A model generated the notes under the pieces. That model worked only from the letters and a program-made list of their open reading frames with translations. It was not told the origin of the DNA and made no database searches. Of a stretch of DNA of 64,000 bases, positions 63,258-64,000 are shown piece by piece. The translations under genes and the position numbers were made by a program. Position 1 is the stretch's first letter, and the number at the start of each line of letters is the position of its first letter. Source of the DNA: Spirochaetaceae bacterium (GTDB taxonomy: Bacteria; Spirochaetota; Spirochaetia; Treponematales; Rectinemataceae); assembly GCA_025355995.1 (NCBI GenBank), contig JANXYQ010000071.1:1-64000 (forward strand), given 5' to 3'.

Positions 63258-64000
63258 CTAGATCCGTATGCCCTGAACGGCCAGCGAAACCAGGGCTACA
63301 GCCGCCCAGCAGGCCAGCCCGAGGAGTATCGGCCGCAGGCCGTTCTCGATCAGCTCCCTCGGCTTCGTGTTGAGGCCGATTGCGGCCATCGCTGCGCAGA
63401 TGCCGAACTTGCCGACGTCGTTCAGCGTCGGGAACGATTCTGCCGGGAGTATCCCGATCGTCCGGACGAGGGATGCCGCGAGGAAGCCCAGGACGAACCA
63501 GGGGAAGATCTTCGCGAGGTCGACGTTCCCGCCTTTTTTCGCTGAGCCGCGCTTCCGGTAAAGCGCGAGTATCAGGGTTACCGGGATTATCATGAGGGTG
63601 CGGGTTAGCTTGACGACGGTGGCGTAGCGACCCGCCTGGTCGCTATAAGAGAAGGCAGCAGCCACCACTGATGACGTGTCGTTGATCGCCGTCCCGGCCC
63701 AAAGCCCGAATTGGCTATCGGACATCTTGAACAGGTGGCCGAGGGCGGGAAAGACGAATACGGCGATAATGTTGAAGAGGAAAATAGTAGAGATCGCAAA
63801 GGCGACTTCCGTATCGTCGGCCTCGATCACCGGGGCGGTCGCCGCTATAGCGGAGCCTCCGCAGATCGAGGTCCCGACGCCGATCAGTATCTTCGTGTTC
63901 GCGTCGAGGCCGAGGGCTTTCCCGACAAGATAGGCCGTGATGAAGGCTGCAGTGAGCGTGAATAGCATGACGGACAGGGATTGCAGGCCTACCCGCGCTA
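63258..64000 (-). CDS. YeiH/UPF0324-family membrane protein, partial (N-terminus beyond right edge)
   Basis: The last 247 residues or so of a polytopic membrane protein. GVGTSICGGSAIAATAPVI and GLWAGTAINDTSSVVAAA are diagnostic of YeiH (UPF0324), and the end has FGICAAMAAIGLNTKPREL. The reading frame is open to the window edge; the ATG at 63968 is internal, since family-like sequence (GLQSLSV) precedes it. Putative inner-membrane exporter; the substrate is uncertain (sulfonate or sulfate has been suggested for the family). Confidence 0.82.
   Translation of the reverse strand, partial: ARVGLQSLSVMLFTLTAAFITAYLVGKALGLDANTKILIGVGTSICGGSAIAATAPVIEADDTEVAFAISTIFLFNIIAVFVFPALGHLFKMSDSQFGLWAGTAINDTSSVVAAAFSYSDQAGRYATVVKLTRTLMIIPVTLILALYRKRGSAKKGGNVDLAKIFPWFVLGFLAASLVRTIGILPAESFPTLNDVGKFGICAAMAAIGLNTKPRELIENGLRPILLGLACWAAVALVSLAVQGIRI

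Noticed and set aside
1-64000. CRISPR arrays, tRNA or rRNA genes, insertion sequences, prophage
   Set aside because: No regular direct repeats with spacers, no clover-leaf consensus (T-loop) in the gaps, no transposase or integrase motifs were seen.

Overview
The window is one long, gene-dense, high-GC bacterial segment given over almost entirely to aerobic or anaerobic respiration. Its parts are Fe-S cluster assembly, two different complex I gene clusters, menaquinone tail chemistry and most of the TCA cycle. No rRNA, tRNA, CRISPR, phage or insertion sequence was seen. Inferred taxonomy: an uncultured, respiring member of the Spirochaetota fits best. The reasons are the style of the lipoproteins, the GH18 protein and the PlsC protein. 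This placement is an impression from sequence style and has low confidence.

Layout. 1-5564 (minus): a SUF operon read sufT-sufC-sufB-sufD-Rieske-sufS-sufU, with sufU cut by the left edge. 5608-7611: an NQO-type flavoprotein, a broken ferredoxin gene and an AIF/BphA4-type FAD reductase. 7617-23663 (minus): menG, a polyprenyl diphosphate synthase and a complete NADH-type complex I, nuoA-B-CD(fused)-E-F-G-H-I-J-K-L-M-N. 23874-25509: a UbiA-type prenyltransferase converging on a membrane cytochrome c. 25680-37056 (plus): a tight TCA operon, acn-sdhA-sdhB-sucC-sucD-sucA-sucB-gltA. It is followed by an FMN 2-hydroxyacid dehydrogenase (minus), fumC (plus) and a rubredoxin/membrane fusion (minus). 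40289-46412: envelope proteins (Fn3/Kelch lipoprotein, predicted barrel, flavodoxin-like lipoprotein, GH18), PlsC and a broken ferredoxin gene. 46409-50459: a broken histidine kinase, nitroreductase, GNAT, Crp/Fnr regulator, DUF2892, glutaredoxin and a methyltransferase. 50456-63092 (minus): a second complex I with only eleven Nuo genes (A,B,C,D,H,I,J,K,L,M,N). It lacks nuoE, nuoF and nuoG. A 1023-residue FAD/Fe-S oxidoreductase with a Met/Pro-rich tail lies directly upstream in the same apparent operon. 63258-64000: the end of a YeiH-type membrane protein.

How it fits together. The TCA operon makes NADH and succinate electrons. The first complex I takes NADH through its NuoEFG module, and menG, the prenyl synthase and the UbiA enzyme supply the quinone. 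SUF supplies the many Fe-S clusters. The second complex I has no NADH module; its likeliest local electron-input candidate is the upstream FAD/Fe-S protein. This is the most interesting system in the window, and the coupling is inference from gene order.

Other themes. Several promoters put the -10 box 4-6 nt before the start codon, which suggests leaderless transcripts. Three redox or signalling genes are visibly decayed.
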